Of a stretch of 58,355 bases of DNA, positions 26,960-36,072 are shown piece by piece; within the stretch, counting starts at the first letter, position 1; each line of letters starts with the position of its first letter. This stretch comes from Winogradskyella sp. (lineage in GTDB: Bacteria > Bacteroidota > Bacteroidia > Flavobacteriales > Flavobacteriaceae), in NCBI GenBank assembly GCA_004211785.1, contig SHBX01000015.1, forward strand, positions 1 through 58,355, written 5' to 3'. Both the position numbers and the translations under genes were made by a program. The notes below the pieces were generated by a model. That model was not told the origin of the DNA and did not search any database. It was given only the letters and a program-made list of their open reading frames with translations.

Positions 26960-29341
26960 ATGATAAGGAAACATTTTAAAATAGGCATAAGAAATATTCT
27001 GAAGAACAAAGGTTTTTTTGGACTTAATGTTGGAGGATTGATTATTGGTTTAACCTCAGTAATTCTCATAAGTTTATGGGTTCATAGTGAATTAAGTTAT
27101 AATAAAGAACTATCCAATTATAACAACATTGCTAGCGTCATGCAAAATAGAACTTTTGCAGGTGAAATAGATACTAATATAGGTCAAGCCATGCAATTAG
27201 CACCAGTGCTAAGAAATGAATATGGCAATCATTTTAAACACGTTGTTACGAGTACAAGGAGTAGTGACTTTGAAATTACTTATAATGAAAATATAGTTAT
27301 AGCTAACGGTAGGTTTACAGAACCAGATATAACACATCTTTTAGATTTAGAGATGATTGATGGAAGTAGAGCAGCACTCGAAGATATTTCGTCTGTATTG
27401 ATTTCAGAAAGTACGGCCAAAAGTATATTTGGAGATGATAATCCAATAGGAGAAACTCTGAAGTTAAATTCTGTTTTAGACATGAAAGTTGCGGGTGTCT
27501 ATAAAGATTTACCAAAAAATTCAAGTTTTAATAAATTGAATTTTATAGCACCTTTTGAACGATTAAAAACAAGTCAAAAATACGACGAGAGATTAGGTTG
27601 GGGGAATCGTTGGTTTCAAGTTTTCACACAATTGGAAAATAATAGCTCAATAAGTAATGTCTCTGCACTGATAAAGGATGTTGCAAAAAATAGCAATCCA
27701 GAAGATTCTGGAGACCCACAATTATTTCTTTTTCCAATATCAAAATGGCACTTATATTCTGAGTTTAAAAATGGAGTAAGTGTTGGAGGAAAAATCGAAT
27801 CCGTAACAGTATTTAGTATTATTGGGATTTTCATACTGTTATTAGCATGTATTAATTTTATTAATTTAACTACTGCAAATGCTTTAAAAAGAGGCAAGGA
27901 AGTTGGTGTTAGAAAAACATTAGGATCTTCTCGTAAGCAATTGATTTTTCAATTCTTCACCGAATCTTTCATGCTTATTTTATTTTCATTTTGTATAGCA
28001 TTGACTTTAGCTTTTATAATTCTTCCTCAATTTAATACGATTACACTAAAAGAAGTTACAGTGCCATTTGATAAGTTTTCATTTTGGCTAGCTAGTCTTT
28101 CATTGATTATTATAACCGCTATTTTAAGCAGCCTTTATCCTTCAGTATATCTTTCGTCTTTTAAACCTGTTAAGGCGTTAAAAGGTGTAAACGATAATAC
28201 TAAAAGTCCTTTGGTTTTAAGGAAAACATTAATTATAACACAATTCGTAATCTCAAGCGTATTGATTATTGGAACTTTAACTATTGTGAGTCAAATCAAC
28301 CATGTTAAAGATAGACCAATAGGATTTGATAAAGATTTATTGGTAAGTGTTCCTATAAATAATAGTAGAGTATTACAGGGTTTTGAATCAATTAAAAACG
28401 AACTTTTAGAATCAATTCATATAGATCAAGTTACTGCTTCAGATGTTAGGGTTACAGGCACTTATACAACAAATGGAGGCTTTGATTGGAAGGGGAAAGA
28501 TCCAAATTTTGAAGAAGAATTTTATACTATTCGTGCTACTCATGGATTTGGTAAGATGGTAGATTGGGAGATTTTAGAGGGAAGAGATTTTTCTCGAGAA
28601 TTTGCGAGTGATTCACTAGCCTTTTTAATTAACGAAACTGCAGCAAAATATATGAATCTTGAAAACCCTATTGGAGAATTTGTGAACTGGGGAGGCGATG
28701 AAACTTACAAAATTATTGGAGTAGTTAAGGATATGGTTACTTTATCACCATTTGACCCAATAGTACCAACACTTTATGTTTTACATCATGGAGATTATTT
28801 AAATTATGTTAATATAAAATTAGCTTCAAATACTGGAAATGTTGAAACGGCTATTGGTAAAATTGAAAGTGTTTTTAAAAAATATAATCCTGAAAATTTG
28901 TTTACATATAGATTTTTAGACGATGAGTATCAAGAGAATTTTGAGACTGAAAAACGAACAGCCAAGTTAGTAGGTATATTCTCAATTGTTGCCATATTTA
29001 TTAGTTGTTTAGGAGTCTTAGGCCTATCTATATATATGGCTATTCAACGAAAAAAAGAAATTGGTATACGAAAAGTTTTGGGAGCTTCAGTAAAATCCAT
29101 TTGGCAATTATTATCAAAACAGTTTGTAATACTTGTCGCTATTTCATTACTAATTTCAATGCCAATAGGATATTACTTTTCATCACAATGGTTGATGGAG
29201 TATAGCTATCGCATAAATTTAAACTTTTGGATCTTTGTATTGGCTGGAGGAATTACAATCGGAATTACTTTAATAACAGTAAGCTTTCAAGCTATTAAGG
29301 CAGCGATAGCAAACCCAGTAGATAGTTTAAAAACTGAATAA
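26960..29341 (+). CDS. FtsX/MacB-type ABC permease, paralogue 5
   Basis: A 793-residue permease, 27 bp after permease 4 in the second unit. It begins MIRKHFKIGIRNILKNKG. The first core reads GKEVGVRKTLGSSRKQLIFQF, the second KKEIGIRKVLGASVKSIWQL, and the tail is NPVDSLKTE. The periplasmic segments resemble those of permease 1 (KDLPKNSSFNKLNFIAPFER, FPISKWHLYSEFKNG), suggesting a common recent ancestor. Eight predicted transmembrane segments are arranged as in the other copies. Confidence 0.93.
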   Translation: MIRKHFKIGIRNILKNKGFFGLNVGGLIIGLTSVILISLWVHSELSYNKELSNYNNIASVMQNRTFAGEIDTNIGQAMQLAPVLRNEYGNHFKHVVTSTRSSDFEITYNENIVIANGRFTEPDITHLLDLEMIDGSRAALEDISSVLISESTAKSIFGDDNPIGETLKLNSVLDMKVAGVYKDLPKNSSFNKLNFIAPFERLKTSQKYDERLGWGNRWFQVFTQLENNSSISNVSALIKDVAKNSNPEDSGDPQLFLFPISKWHLYSEFKNGVSVGGKIESVTVFSIIGIFILLLACINFINLTTANALKRGKEVGVRKTLGSSRKQLIFQFFTESFMLILFSFCIALTLAFIILPQFNTITLKEVTVPFDKFSFWLASLSLIIITAILSSLYPSVYLSSFKPVKALKGVNDNTKSPLVLRKTLIITQFVISSVLIIGTLTIVSQINHVKDRPIGFDKDLLVSVPINNSRVLQGFESIKNELLESIHIDQVTASDVRVTGTYTTNGGFDWKGKDPNFEEEFYTIRATHGFGKMVDWEILEGRDFSREFASDSLAFLINETAAKYMNLENPIGEFVNWGGDETYKIIGVVKDMVTLSPFDPIVPTLYVLHHGDYLNYVNIKLASNTGNVETAIGKIESVFKKYNPENLFTYRFLDDEYQENFETEKRTAKLVGIFSIVAIFISCLGVLGLSIYMAIQRKKEIGIRKVLGASVKSIWQLLSKQFVILVAISLLISMPIGYYFSSQWLMEYSYRINLNFWIFVLAGGITIGITLITVSFQAIKAAIANPVDSLKTE

Positions 29342-29351
29342 CAATTGCGCT

Positions 29352-31736
29352 ATGATTAGAAATCATTTTAAAATATCAATTAGGAACCTTTGGAAAAATA
29401 AAACACTTTCTCTTTTAAACCTTATAGGCTTAAGTATAGGTGTTTCAAGTGTACTTACACTATTGTTCTCTGTATACACGTACTATACTGCTGACGAATA
29501 TATTCCTGAAAAAGATAGTATTGTTTACTTGAAAACCTTTTTGAAAGATGGCAACGATTACACAGAAGTTCCTTATCCATTATTGGGTAAATTAGTGAAT
29601 AGTTCAACTGAAGTGATAGCAGGAACCCATATGCATGGATGGGGCAATATTTGGTTAGAATCTGAAAAAAAAGATTTTCAAAATAGAACGGACTATGTAG
29701 ATCCTGAATTTTTTGATGTATTTGACATACCATTAAAATATGGCGATTCTAAAACAGCTCTAAAAGAAAAGTATTCGATTGTACTAACCAATAAGGTAAG
29801 TCAACAAATTTTTGGTGATATAAACCCAGTAGGAAAGACACTAATTGGTGCAGATACACTAAACTTAAAAGTTACAGGTGTATTTGAGCCAATTAGTCCC
29901 TATTCTTCATTTCGTATAGGAGTTTTATTGCCAAATACAGTCCTCGAGGATAATCCAAATTTTATAGCTCAGACTAATTGGAATAATAGTTTTTCTCCTG
30001 TTTATGTTAGGTTAAGGCCTAATGGAGATATCGCAAAGTTTAAAAGTACAGTTAATCAGCTGGTTAGAGATAATTATCAAGACCCAACCACGATTGCTGA
30101 TGTAAAAGTGATGCCTTTTCCTAAAATGAGAACAGATGTCATTCCTGTAGTTGATATTATTATTACAAGCTCTATAGCTGCATCTTTTTTTATTTTATTC
30201 ATCATATTAGTTAACCTACTTAACCTTAATACATCCACAATGCTTAGTAGAACTAAGACTATTGCTGTAAGAAAGGTTTTAGGAAGTAATAAGAGAAGTC
30301 TTATTGTGCAATATTGTATTGAGAATGGTATTCTGGTTTTTATATCCATATTACTATCAGGATTTTTATTTTTAACAATAAATTTGCCTAGGTTAAATGA
30401 TACATTTGGACCTGAGTTTGGAAGAATCTCTTTTGATGTTTTCAAAGATTATCCCATTGTTGTTGGTATTGTGATAATTGGTGTTTTATCAACCTTAATG
30501 GTTTCTATATTTCCTAGTTTACGTTTTGTGAAAATCCCAGTAACATATGGTATTAAAGGAAAAATACAACAAATTAAGAATAATTTTCTATTACGTAATT
30601 CATTTATCATTCTTCAGTTTACAATTGCGCTTCTTTGTATAAGTGTTGCTATAATTTTGAATAAACAGATAGGGTTTATGAAAAATGCTGACCTTGGTTT
30701 TGAACGCGATAATATCTTAGTAGGTAATATAGATTTAGATTATAAAAATATTGATGTTGCTCAATCAAAGTTTAATGCACTCTTAAACGAATTAGAATCT
30801 AATCCTTATGTGATAAGTGTCTCTACAAGTCAAGCTGTACCATCAGATTATTATTTTAATTACACGATATACCATGACCCAGTTAATAATAAAGATGTAA
30901 GGACAAGAAGATCTTATGCTGATGATTCGTATTTAAAAACTTTAGACATTCCAATAATTGAAGGCCGTCATTTTAATAAAAATTTAGATAAACCTGACGA
31001 ATATCCAGTTATTATTAATGAAGCTACACTAAAGGCATTTGGTTGGGAATCTATTGAAGGTAGAAGACTTAACTTTAAGGGAAACCAAAATTCTGGACAT
31101 CCAATAATTGGTGTTGTAAAAGATTTCCATTACCAAGATTTGCAAAATTCTGTAGAGCCTTTGGTTCATATATATAGAGACCGAAAAGCATTGAAAGCAC
31201 ATCGGTTCTTAACAGTGCGTGTACAAGAAGGTCATGAGGCTAGTATAGAAAGTTTTATAGCCTCTACATTTAATACTATATCCTCTAGAAAGACTTATGT
31301 TTCTTCTAGTTTAATAGATAAAGTCAGTGGACAGTATTTATTAATTGAAGGTATTCTCAAATCAGTAAACATTACTGCGATTATAGCAATCTTTATTTCT
31401 TGTTTAGGTCTTTTTGGTTTGATTTCTTTTTCTGCGAAAAGAAAAGTTAAAGAAATTGGTATTAGAAAAGTTTTAGGAGCTGGTGTATTTAAAATCGTAA
31501 TTCTTTTATCTAAGGATTATATCATCTTAGTTGCCATTGCAATTTTAATTGCTTTTCCAATAACTTGGTATATTATGAATTCTTGGCTAGATAGTTTTGC
31601 ATACAGTATATCTATTAAGTGGTGGATGTTTGGTTTGTCGGCATTAATAGCTTTTTTAATTACATCTTTTACTTTAGGGATTCGTGCAATTAAATCAGCA
31701 GTGGCCAATCCAATAAACAGTTTAAAAACTGAATAA
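29352..31736 (+). CDS. FtsX/MacB-type ABC permease, paralogue 6 (most diverged)
   Basis: A 794-residue permease, 10 bp after permease 5 and last of the array. It begins MIRNHFKISIRNLWKNKTLS. The first core is atypical (TKTIAVRKVLGSNKRSLIVQY, without the EVG of the other copies), while the second (VKEIGIRKVLGAGVFKIVIL) and the tail (NPINSLKTE) are standard. The stretch after helix 1 (YTYYTADEYIPEKDS) also differs from the ELSYD-type sequence of the rest. It may be the most specialised member or a permease with a different partner. Membrane segments are intact and no frame damage is visible. Confidence 0.92.
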   Translation: MIRNHFKISIRNLWKNKTLSLLNLIGLSIGVSSVLTLLFSVYTYYTADEYIPEKDSIVYLKTFLKDGNDYTEVPYPLLGKLVNSSTEVIAGTHMHGWGNIWLESEKKDFQNRTDYVDPEFFDVFDIPLKYGDSKTALKEKYSIVLTNKVSQQIFGDINPVGKTLIGADTLNLKVTGVFEPISPYSSFRIGVLLPNTVLEDNPNFIAQTNWNNSFSPVYVRLRPNGDIAKFKSTVNQLVRDNYQDPTTIADVKVMPFPKMRTDVIPVVDIIITSSIAASFFILFIILVNLLNLNTSTMLSRTKTIAVRKVLGSNKRSLIVQYCIENGILVFISILLSGFLFLTINLPRLNDTFGPEFGRISFDVFKDYPIVVGIVIIGVLSTLMVSIFPSLRFVKIPVTYGIKGKIQQIKNNFLLRNSFIILQFTIALLCISVAIILNKQIGFMKNADLGFERDNILVGNIDLDYKNIDVAQSKFNALLNELESNPYVISVSTSQAVPSDYYFNYTIYHDPVNNKDVRTRRSYADDSYLKTLDIPIIEGRHFNKNLDKPDEYPVIINEATLKAFGWESIEGRRLNFKGNQNSGHPIIGVVKDFHYQDLQNSVEPLVHIYRDRKALKAHRFLTVRVQEGHEASIESFIASTFNTISSRKTYVSSSLIDKVSGQYLLIEGILKSVNITAIIAIFISCLGLFGLISFSAKRKVKEIGIRKVLGAGVFKIVILLSKDYIILVAIAILIAFPITWYIMNSWLDSFAYSISIKWWMFGLSALIAFLITSFTLGIRAIKSAVANPINSLKTE

Positions 31737-31754
31737 ATGAATTCAGTAATTTTT

Positions 31755-31798
31755 AAGTGTTCGATTTTGAACAAGATGTGTATCAGAATCGAACACTT
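31755..31798 (+). promoter_or_regulatory. Enhancer-like site pair C (NtrC-type activator)
   Basis: The most regular copy: the outer arms AAGTGTTCGATT and AATCGAACACTT are perfect 12-bp reverse complements with a 20-bp centre. The two sites read GTGTTCGATTTTGAACA and, on the other strand, GTGTTCGATTCTGATACA. It ends 51 bp before the -24 GG of promoter C. Confidence 0.8.
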
Positions 31799-31846
31799 TA
31801 GTTTTGATGATAAAGTTTAAATGCTTGAAAATCAATTATTTAATTT

Positions 31847-31864
31847 TTTGGCATCATATTCACT
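31847..31864 (+). promoter_or_regulatory. Sigma-54-like promoter C
   Basis: TTTGGCATCATATTCACT, one mismatch from promoters A and B, about 38 bp before the start of the GIN-domain gene. It marks the third unit of the locus (GIN-domain protein, second ATPase, TolC). Confidence 0.68.
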
Positions 31865-31902
31865 ACATATAAGTTGAATAAATCATCAAAGAACAAAACA
31901 TT

Positions 31903-32646
31903 ATGAAAAACTTAAAACAAATTATTGTAATTGGATTAATAATATCATTACAGTTAATCTCTGCGCAAACAAAAAAGACGGTAAGTGATTTTAATAAAGT
32001 TATTATTAGCCCACATATCGAAACGACTTTTATTCAAGGAGATGAAAACTCTGTAACCATTCTTGAAAATACTATATCGGATGACAAAGTGAATATCGAA
32101 GTCAATAATGGCACACTAAGGGTCTATTTAGATGACGCAAAAGTGACAACTAAGCACAAAAAAGTAATGAAGAATGGTGTAAAGATGAAAGTACCAATTT
32201 ATAAAGACAAAGTTTTAACCATTCGGGTAAACTATAAGTATATAGACAATCTTTCGCTTCGTGGAGAACAAAGAACGGTTTGCGAAAGTTTAATGGATGT
32301 TAATGAGTTTAAGCTTAAAATCTATGGAGAATCACAGGTTACCTTTAACGATGTAAATTTTAATAACCTTAATGCAGATATCTATGGAGAGAGTCAACTA
32401 ACCGTTACAAAAGGAGAAATAAATAATCAATGGATTACTGCCTATGGTGAGGGTGAAATTAACTTAGTTGAAGTAGATAATAAGACCTCAAAGCTTAAAG
32501 CATACGGAGAAGCAAAGTTTACGGTACAATCTTCAGAACGTATTAAGTTTACAGCTTATGGCGAAGCAGAATTGTATTATAAGGGTAATGCAAAGATAAA
32601 TAGAGGATTAAGTTTTGGAGATTCAAAAGTCAATCAAATCAACTAA
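31903..32646 (+). CDS. GIN-domain (DUF2807) secreted or surface protein
   Basis: A 247-residue protein with a signal peptide ending about residue 21 (SLQLISAQ). The rest fits the putative auto-transporter adhesin head domain DUF2807: a right-handed beta-helix-like series with the repeated turn motif YGE (YGESQ, YGESQ, YGEGE, YGEAK, YGEAE) spaced about 20 residues apart. Members are common in Bacteroidota and lack a proven role. Here it is the first gene behind module C and is followed by the second ATPase and the TolC-like gene. It therefore appears to belong to the efflux regulon, perhaps as a periplasmic or surface component. Confidence 0.88.
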   Translation: MKNLKQIIVIGLIISLQLISAQTKKTVSDFNKVIISPHIETTFIQGDENSVTILENTISDDKVNIEVNNGTLRVYLDDAKVTTKHKKVMKNGVKMKVPIYKDKVLTIRVNYKYIDNLSLRGEQRTVCESLMDVNEFKLKIYGESQVTFNDVNFNNLNADIYGESQLTVTKGEINNQWITAYGEGEINLVEVDNKTSKLKAYGEAKFTVQSSERIKFTAYGEAELYYKGNAKINRGLSFGDSKVNQIN

Positions 32647-32663
32647 TAGAAAACCAGTAAAAG

Positions 32664-33341
32664 ATGAATACTAAGCTTTTAAGTTTAAACGAAGCAACTA
32701 GAACAGTGAACTCTGGGAGTAATAAAGTTGCGTTGTTAGATAATATAAATATTCAAGTCTATGAAGGTGAATTTATCTCGCTGATGGGGCCATCAGGTTC
32801 TGGAAAATCTACATTATTAAATTGTATAGGGATGCTTGATAATTTCACTGGAGGTGGCTATACATTTTTAGGTGAACCTGTTCACAGCATGAAAGAAAAA
32901 AACAGATCAAAATTGTATAAAGAATATATAGGTTTTGTATTTCAAGCCTATCATCTAATTGATGAGTTAACCGTTTGGGAAAATATAGAAACCCCTTTGT
33001 TATACAAAAGTATAAAATCATCTGAGCGCAAAGCCTTAGTCGCTGATATGTTAGACAGATTTAATATTGTTGGAAAGAAAGATTTATTTCCTCAGCAGTT
33101 AAGTGGAGGTCAACAGCAGTTAGTAGGTATAGCAAGAGCTTTAATAGGTAAGCCAAAATTAATACTAGCAGATGAGCCAACAGGTAATCTTAATTCAAAG
33201 CAGAGCACTGAAATTATGGAATTATTTTCGCAATTAAACAAAGAAGGCGTCACTATAATTCAAGCCACACACTCAGAAAAAAATGCTTCGTATGGTTCAC
33301 GTATTGTCAATTTACTCGATGGTAAAATTGTCCCTGAATAA
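32664..33341 (+). CDS. ABC transporter ATP-binding protein (MacB/LolD type), second copy
   Basis: A 225-residue ATPase of the same length as the first copy, in the third unit. It has Walker A GPSGSGKST, Walker B LILADEPT followed by GNLNSK, and switch histidine QATHS. The signature is LSGGQQQL: the usual final R is L, and the D-loop has N in place of the usual D (NLN for NLD). Both changes are close to the catalytic interface, so this copy may be slower, regulatory, or work mainly as a heterodimer with the first copy. It lies 17 bp after the GIN gene and 9 bp before the TolC-like gene. No permease lies within this unit, so it must act with permeases encoded upstream. Confidence 0.92.
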   Translation: MNTKLLSLNEATRTVNSGSNKVALLDNINIQVYEGEFISLMGPSGSGKSTLLNCIGMLDNFTGGGYTFLGEPVHSMKEKNRSKLYKEYIGFVFQAYHLIDELTVWENIETPLLYKSIKSSERKALVADMLDRFNIVGKKDLFPQQLSGGQQQLVGIARALIGKPKLILADEPTGNLNSKQSTEIMELFSQLNKEGVTIIQATHSEKNASYGSRIVNLLDGKIVPE

Positions 33342-33350
33342 CTAGAAATC

Positions 33351-34775
33351 ATGAAAAATAAATATTTAATAATTGTACTCATTTTTATGATGGGTTTAGA
33401 AGCATACAGTCAAGATTCATCTATAAAAACGTATTCTTTAGATCAATGTATTTCTATAGCATTAGAGAATAATCTAGATTTAAAATCAGCAGGTTTGCGT
33501 GCCAACTCAGCAAAGATTAATTACCAACAGTCTTTATGGGATTTGACGCCAAGCGTTAATGGTAACTTTAATTTGGGTGTAAATGATGGACGAAGTATAG
33601 ACCCATTTACTAATGATTTTATCAATCAAGAGTTGACGTTTTCTAATCTTAGTTTAAGCTTGGATGCTACAATTTTCAATGGGTTTAGATTATTAAATAC
33701 TGCAAAGCAAAATCATTTAAACAAGAAAGCTTCAGAGATGGAAGCTGAAGCCGCAAAACAAGATTTAGTACTCAATGTTACATTGGCTTATCTACAAGTT
33801 TTGAATGCTAGAGATGTTTTGGTTTTGAACAGAGCTAGGCTTGAAGCTACAAAAAAGCAACTCAAAGTTCAAGAGGATTTTTATAAAAACGAATCAGGAA
33901 ACCCAGCTGATTATAATGACATTTTAGGTCAATTAGCTAATGATGAAACTAGTATTTTGGTTTCAGAAAGTAATTATAGTAATGCTAAGCTAAGCTTATC
34001 TCGTTTATTGAATTTAAAAGATAATTTAGATTTAGATACTAAAAATTTAATTCTTGATTTCGAAAAATATAATTTATCTGCAGATGACGTCTATTCTGAA
34101 GCATTACAAAATTTAGCAACTTTTAAGGCAAGAGAGCTACGTATTGAAGCGGCTAAAAAAGGAGTAAGTGTGGCAAAGGCTCAATTTACACCAGAGATTT
34201 CGGTTTTTGGAGGTGTTAACACTAACTATTCTAGTGCTGCTCAAATTTTTAATTCTACAGGTACAAGTATTGTAGATACTGGTGATTTTGTAACTGTAAA
34301 TGGACAGGATTTACAAGTGCAAACTGAACAAACAAATTTTGATGCAAAGCAAATTAGTTACAACGACCAATTAGATAATAATTTAAACACCGTAATTGGG
34401 ATAGCCGTAAGAGTTCCTCTTTTTAATGGTTTTAGAGCCAAAAATAATGTGGCTTTAGAAAAAATAAATGTAGAAGAATCGCTTTTGGAATTAGAGCGTA
34501 CTTATCTAGATATTAAAAATACGATAGGACAAGTCCATTTTGATATGGAAGCTGCTTATAATCGTTACCAAAGTTTTCAAAAACAAGTTAATGCCTATCA
34601 AGAATCCTATCGGATTAATGAAATACGTTTCAATAGCGGTGTCTCAAATTTCCTGAATTACATAACTAGTAAGAATAATTTAGATAATGCTAAAGTAAAT
34701 TTAGCAAATGCCAAATACGAATATTTATTGCGTGTAAAGGTTTTAGATTATTACAGAGGAAATTCAGAAATCTAA
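33351..34775 (+). CDS. TolC-family outer-membrane efflux protein
   Basis: A 474-residue protein with a signal peptide ending about residue 21 (EAYSQ). Two OEP-type repeats follow, rich in coiled-coil helices (DQCISIALENNLDLKSA opens the first; VRVPLFNGFRAKNNVALEKI opens the second), as in TolC, whose trimer forms a channel-tunnel through the outer membrane and periplasm. Length is normal for the family. It is the only outer-membrane channel of the locus and closes the third unit. Together with the adaptor, the ATPases and the permeases it completes a MacAB-TolC-like envelope-spanning machine. Confidence 0.93.
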   Translation: MKNKYLIIVLIFMMGLEAYSQDSSIKTYSLDQCISIALENNLDLKSAGLRANSAKINYQQSLWDLTPSVNGNFNLGVNDGRSIDPFTNDFINQELTFSNLSLSLDATIFNGFRLLNTAKQNHLNKKASEMEAEAAKQDLVLNVTLAYLQVLNARDVLVLNRARLEATKKQLKVQEDFYKNESGNPADYNDILGQLANDETSILVSESNYSNAKLSLSRLLNLKDNLDLDTKNLILDFEKYNLSADDVYSEALQNLATFKARELRIEAAKKGVSVAKAQFTPEISVFGGVNTNYSSAAQIFNSTGTSIVDTGDFVTVNGQDLQVQTEQTNFDAKQISYNDQLDNNLNTVIGIAVRVPLFNGFRAKNNVALEKINVEESLLELERTYLDIKNTIGQVHFDMEAAYNRYQSFQKQVNAYQESYRINEIRFNSGVSNFLNYITSKNNLDNAKVNLANAKYEYLLRVKVLDYYRGNSEI

Positions 34776-34788
34776 ATCTCTAATATCT

Positions 34789-34796
34789 TATTTTTG
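34789..34796 (+). promoter_or_regulatory. Bacteroidota -7 element (TATTTTTG) for the methyltransferase gene
   Basis: It matches TAnnTTTG, 16 bp before the ATG at 34813, giving a very short leader. No clear -33 TTTG at the usual distance was found. Confidence 0.5.
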
Positions 34797-34812
34797 TGCT
34801 TCATTATAAAAA

Positions 34813-36072
34813 ATGTCACAAAAAAAGAATATTAGAATAGTAGAGCTTTTCGCAGGTGTTGGCGGTTTTAGACTTGGCCTAGAAAAGTATTCCAATGCTA
34901 ATCTTAAGGCGCAAGTGGTTTGGAGCAATCAATGGGAGCCTTCTACAAAAATGCAACACGCATCTAAGGTTTATGAAGCGCGTTTTGGTAGCAAAAATCA
35001 CTCTAATGAAGATATTGCTTCAGTAAATATTAAAGATATTCCAGAGCACGATTTGTTAGTTGGTGGTTTTCCATGTCAAGACTATTCTGTGGCGACTACA
35101 CTAAAAAATTCCAAGGGTTTACAAGGTAAAAAAGGTGTGCTTTGGTGGGAAATCTATCGTATTCTTAGTGAAAGCAAAAGCAAGCCAAAATATCTATTTC
35201 TTGAAAATGTAGATAGGCTTCTTAAATCACCTTCGAAACAGCGTGGACGTGATTTTGCAATTATGCTAAAAAGTTTGGCGGATTTAGGATATTCTGTGGA
35301 ATGGCGTGTTATCAATGCCGCAGAATACGGAATGCCTCAGCGAAGACGCCGAGTATTTATCTTAGCTTATTTAAATTCAACAGAGCTTCACAAAAGTATG
35401 TTGAAGTCAGATGTAGATGATTGGATATTAAAAGATGGCATATTAGCTAAAAGTTTTCCAGTTAGTTTTGAAAAAGGTGAGCATCAATTTCAATTAGAAG
35501 ATGATGTAAAAACCATTTCTGATAGTTTTAATTTAGGAGAAAAGTTGTCGCCATTTAATATAAGTGGGCTTTATGTTAATAATAAAGTATACACTATGAA
35601 AACTAAAGCAGAATTTGAAGGCAAACAAACCAAATTAAAAGATGTTTTAGTTTCGGATAGTGAAGTGTCAGCTGAATTTTATATCTCAGAAGAAGAGCTT
35701 GATAAATGGAACTACCTCAAAGGCGCAAAAAAGGAAATTCGAGAAACCAAAGATGGTTTTAAATACAATTATGCTGAAGGTTCTATGATTTTTCCAGACA
35801 GTTTGGACAATGCTTCAAGAACTATCATCACTGGAGAAGGCGGTAAATCCGCTTCACGTTTTAAGCATGTTATAAAGACCAAAAAAGGGTATCGAAGATT
35901 GACGCCTGTAGAATTAGAGCGACTAAATATGTTTCCGGATAATCATACAGAACTAGAAGGGATTACTGATACTAAACGCGCTTTTTTTATGGGTAACGCT
36001 TTAGTAGTCGGTGTTGTGGAGAAAATTGGAAAGACACTTTTTAATGAGATTGCAAAGGGTAAATCTGTTTAG
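34813..36072 (+). CDS. DNA (cytosine-5) methyltransferase, type II modification enzyme
   Basis: A 419-residue C5-methyltransferase with the conserved motifs in order: I (ELFAGVGGFRLGLE, about 11-24), IV (GGFPCQDYS, catalytic C88), VI (LENVDRLL), VIII (QRRRRVFILAY), a variable target-recognition region at about 200-360, and the C-terminal motifs IX (RRLTPVELERLNMFP) and X (GNALVVGVVEKI). It transfers a methyl group from S-adenosylmethionine to cytosine C5 in a specific site that cannot be read from the sequence. Its 3' end overlaps by 32 bp a convergent PD-(D/E)xK protein gene, its presumed restriction partner. The pair interrupts the run of housekeeping and envelope genes and may have arrived by transfer. 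Confidence 0.95.
   Translation: MSQKKNIRIVELFAGVGGFRLGLEKYSNANLKAQVVWSNQWEPSTKMQHASKVYEARFGSKNHSNEDIASVNIKDIPEHDLLVGGFPCQDYSVATTLKNSKGLQGKKGVLWWEIYRILSESKSKPKYLFLENVDRLLKSPSKQRGRDFAIMLKSLADLGYSVEWRVINAAEYGMPQRRRRVFILAYLNSTELHKSMLKSDVDDWILKDGILAKSFPVSFEKGEHQFQLEDDVKTISDSFNLGEKLSPFNISGLYVNNKVYTMKTKAEFEGKQTKLKDVLVSDSEVSAEFYISEEELDKWNYLKGAKKEIRETKDGFKYNYAEGSMIFPDSLDNASRTIITGEGGKSASRFKHVIKTKKGYRRLTPVELERLNMFPDNHTELEGITDTKRAFFMGNALVVGVVEKIGKTLFNEIAKGKSV

Noticed and set aside
17071..31736. Frameshifted or broken copies among the six permeases
   Set aside because: All six frames are full length with intact starts, membrane cores and C-terminal tails.
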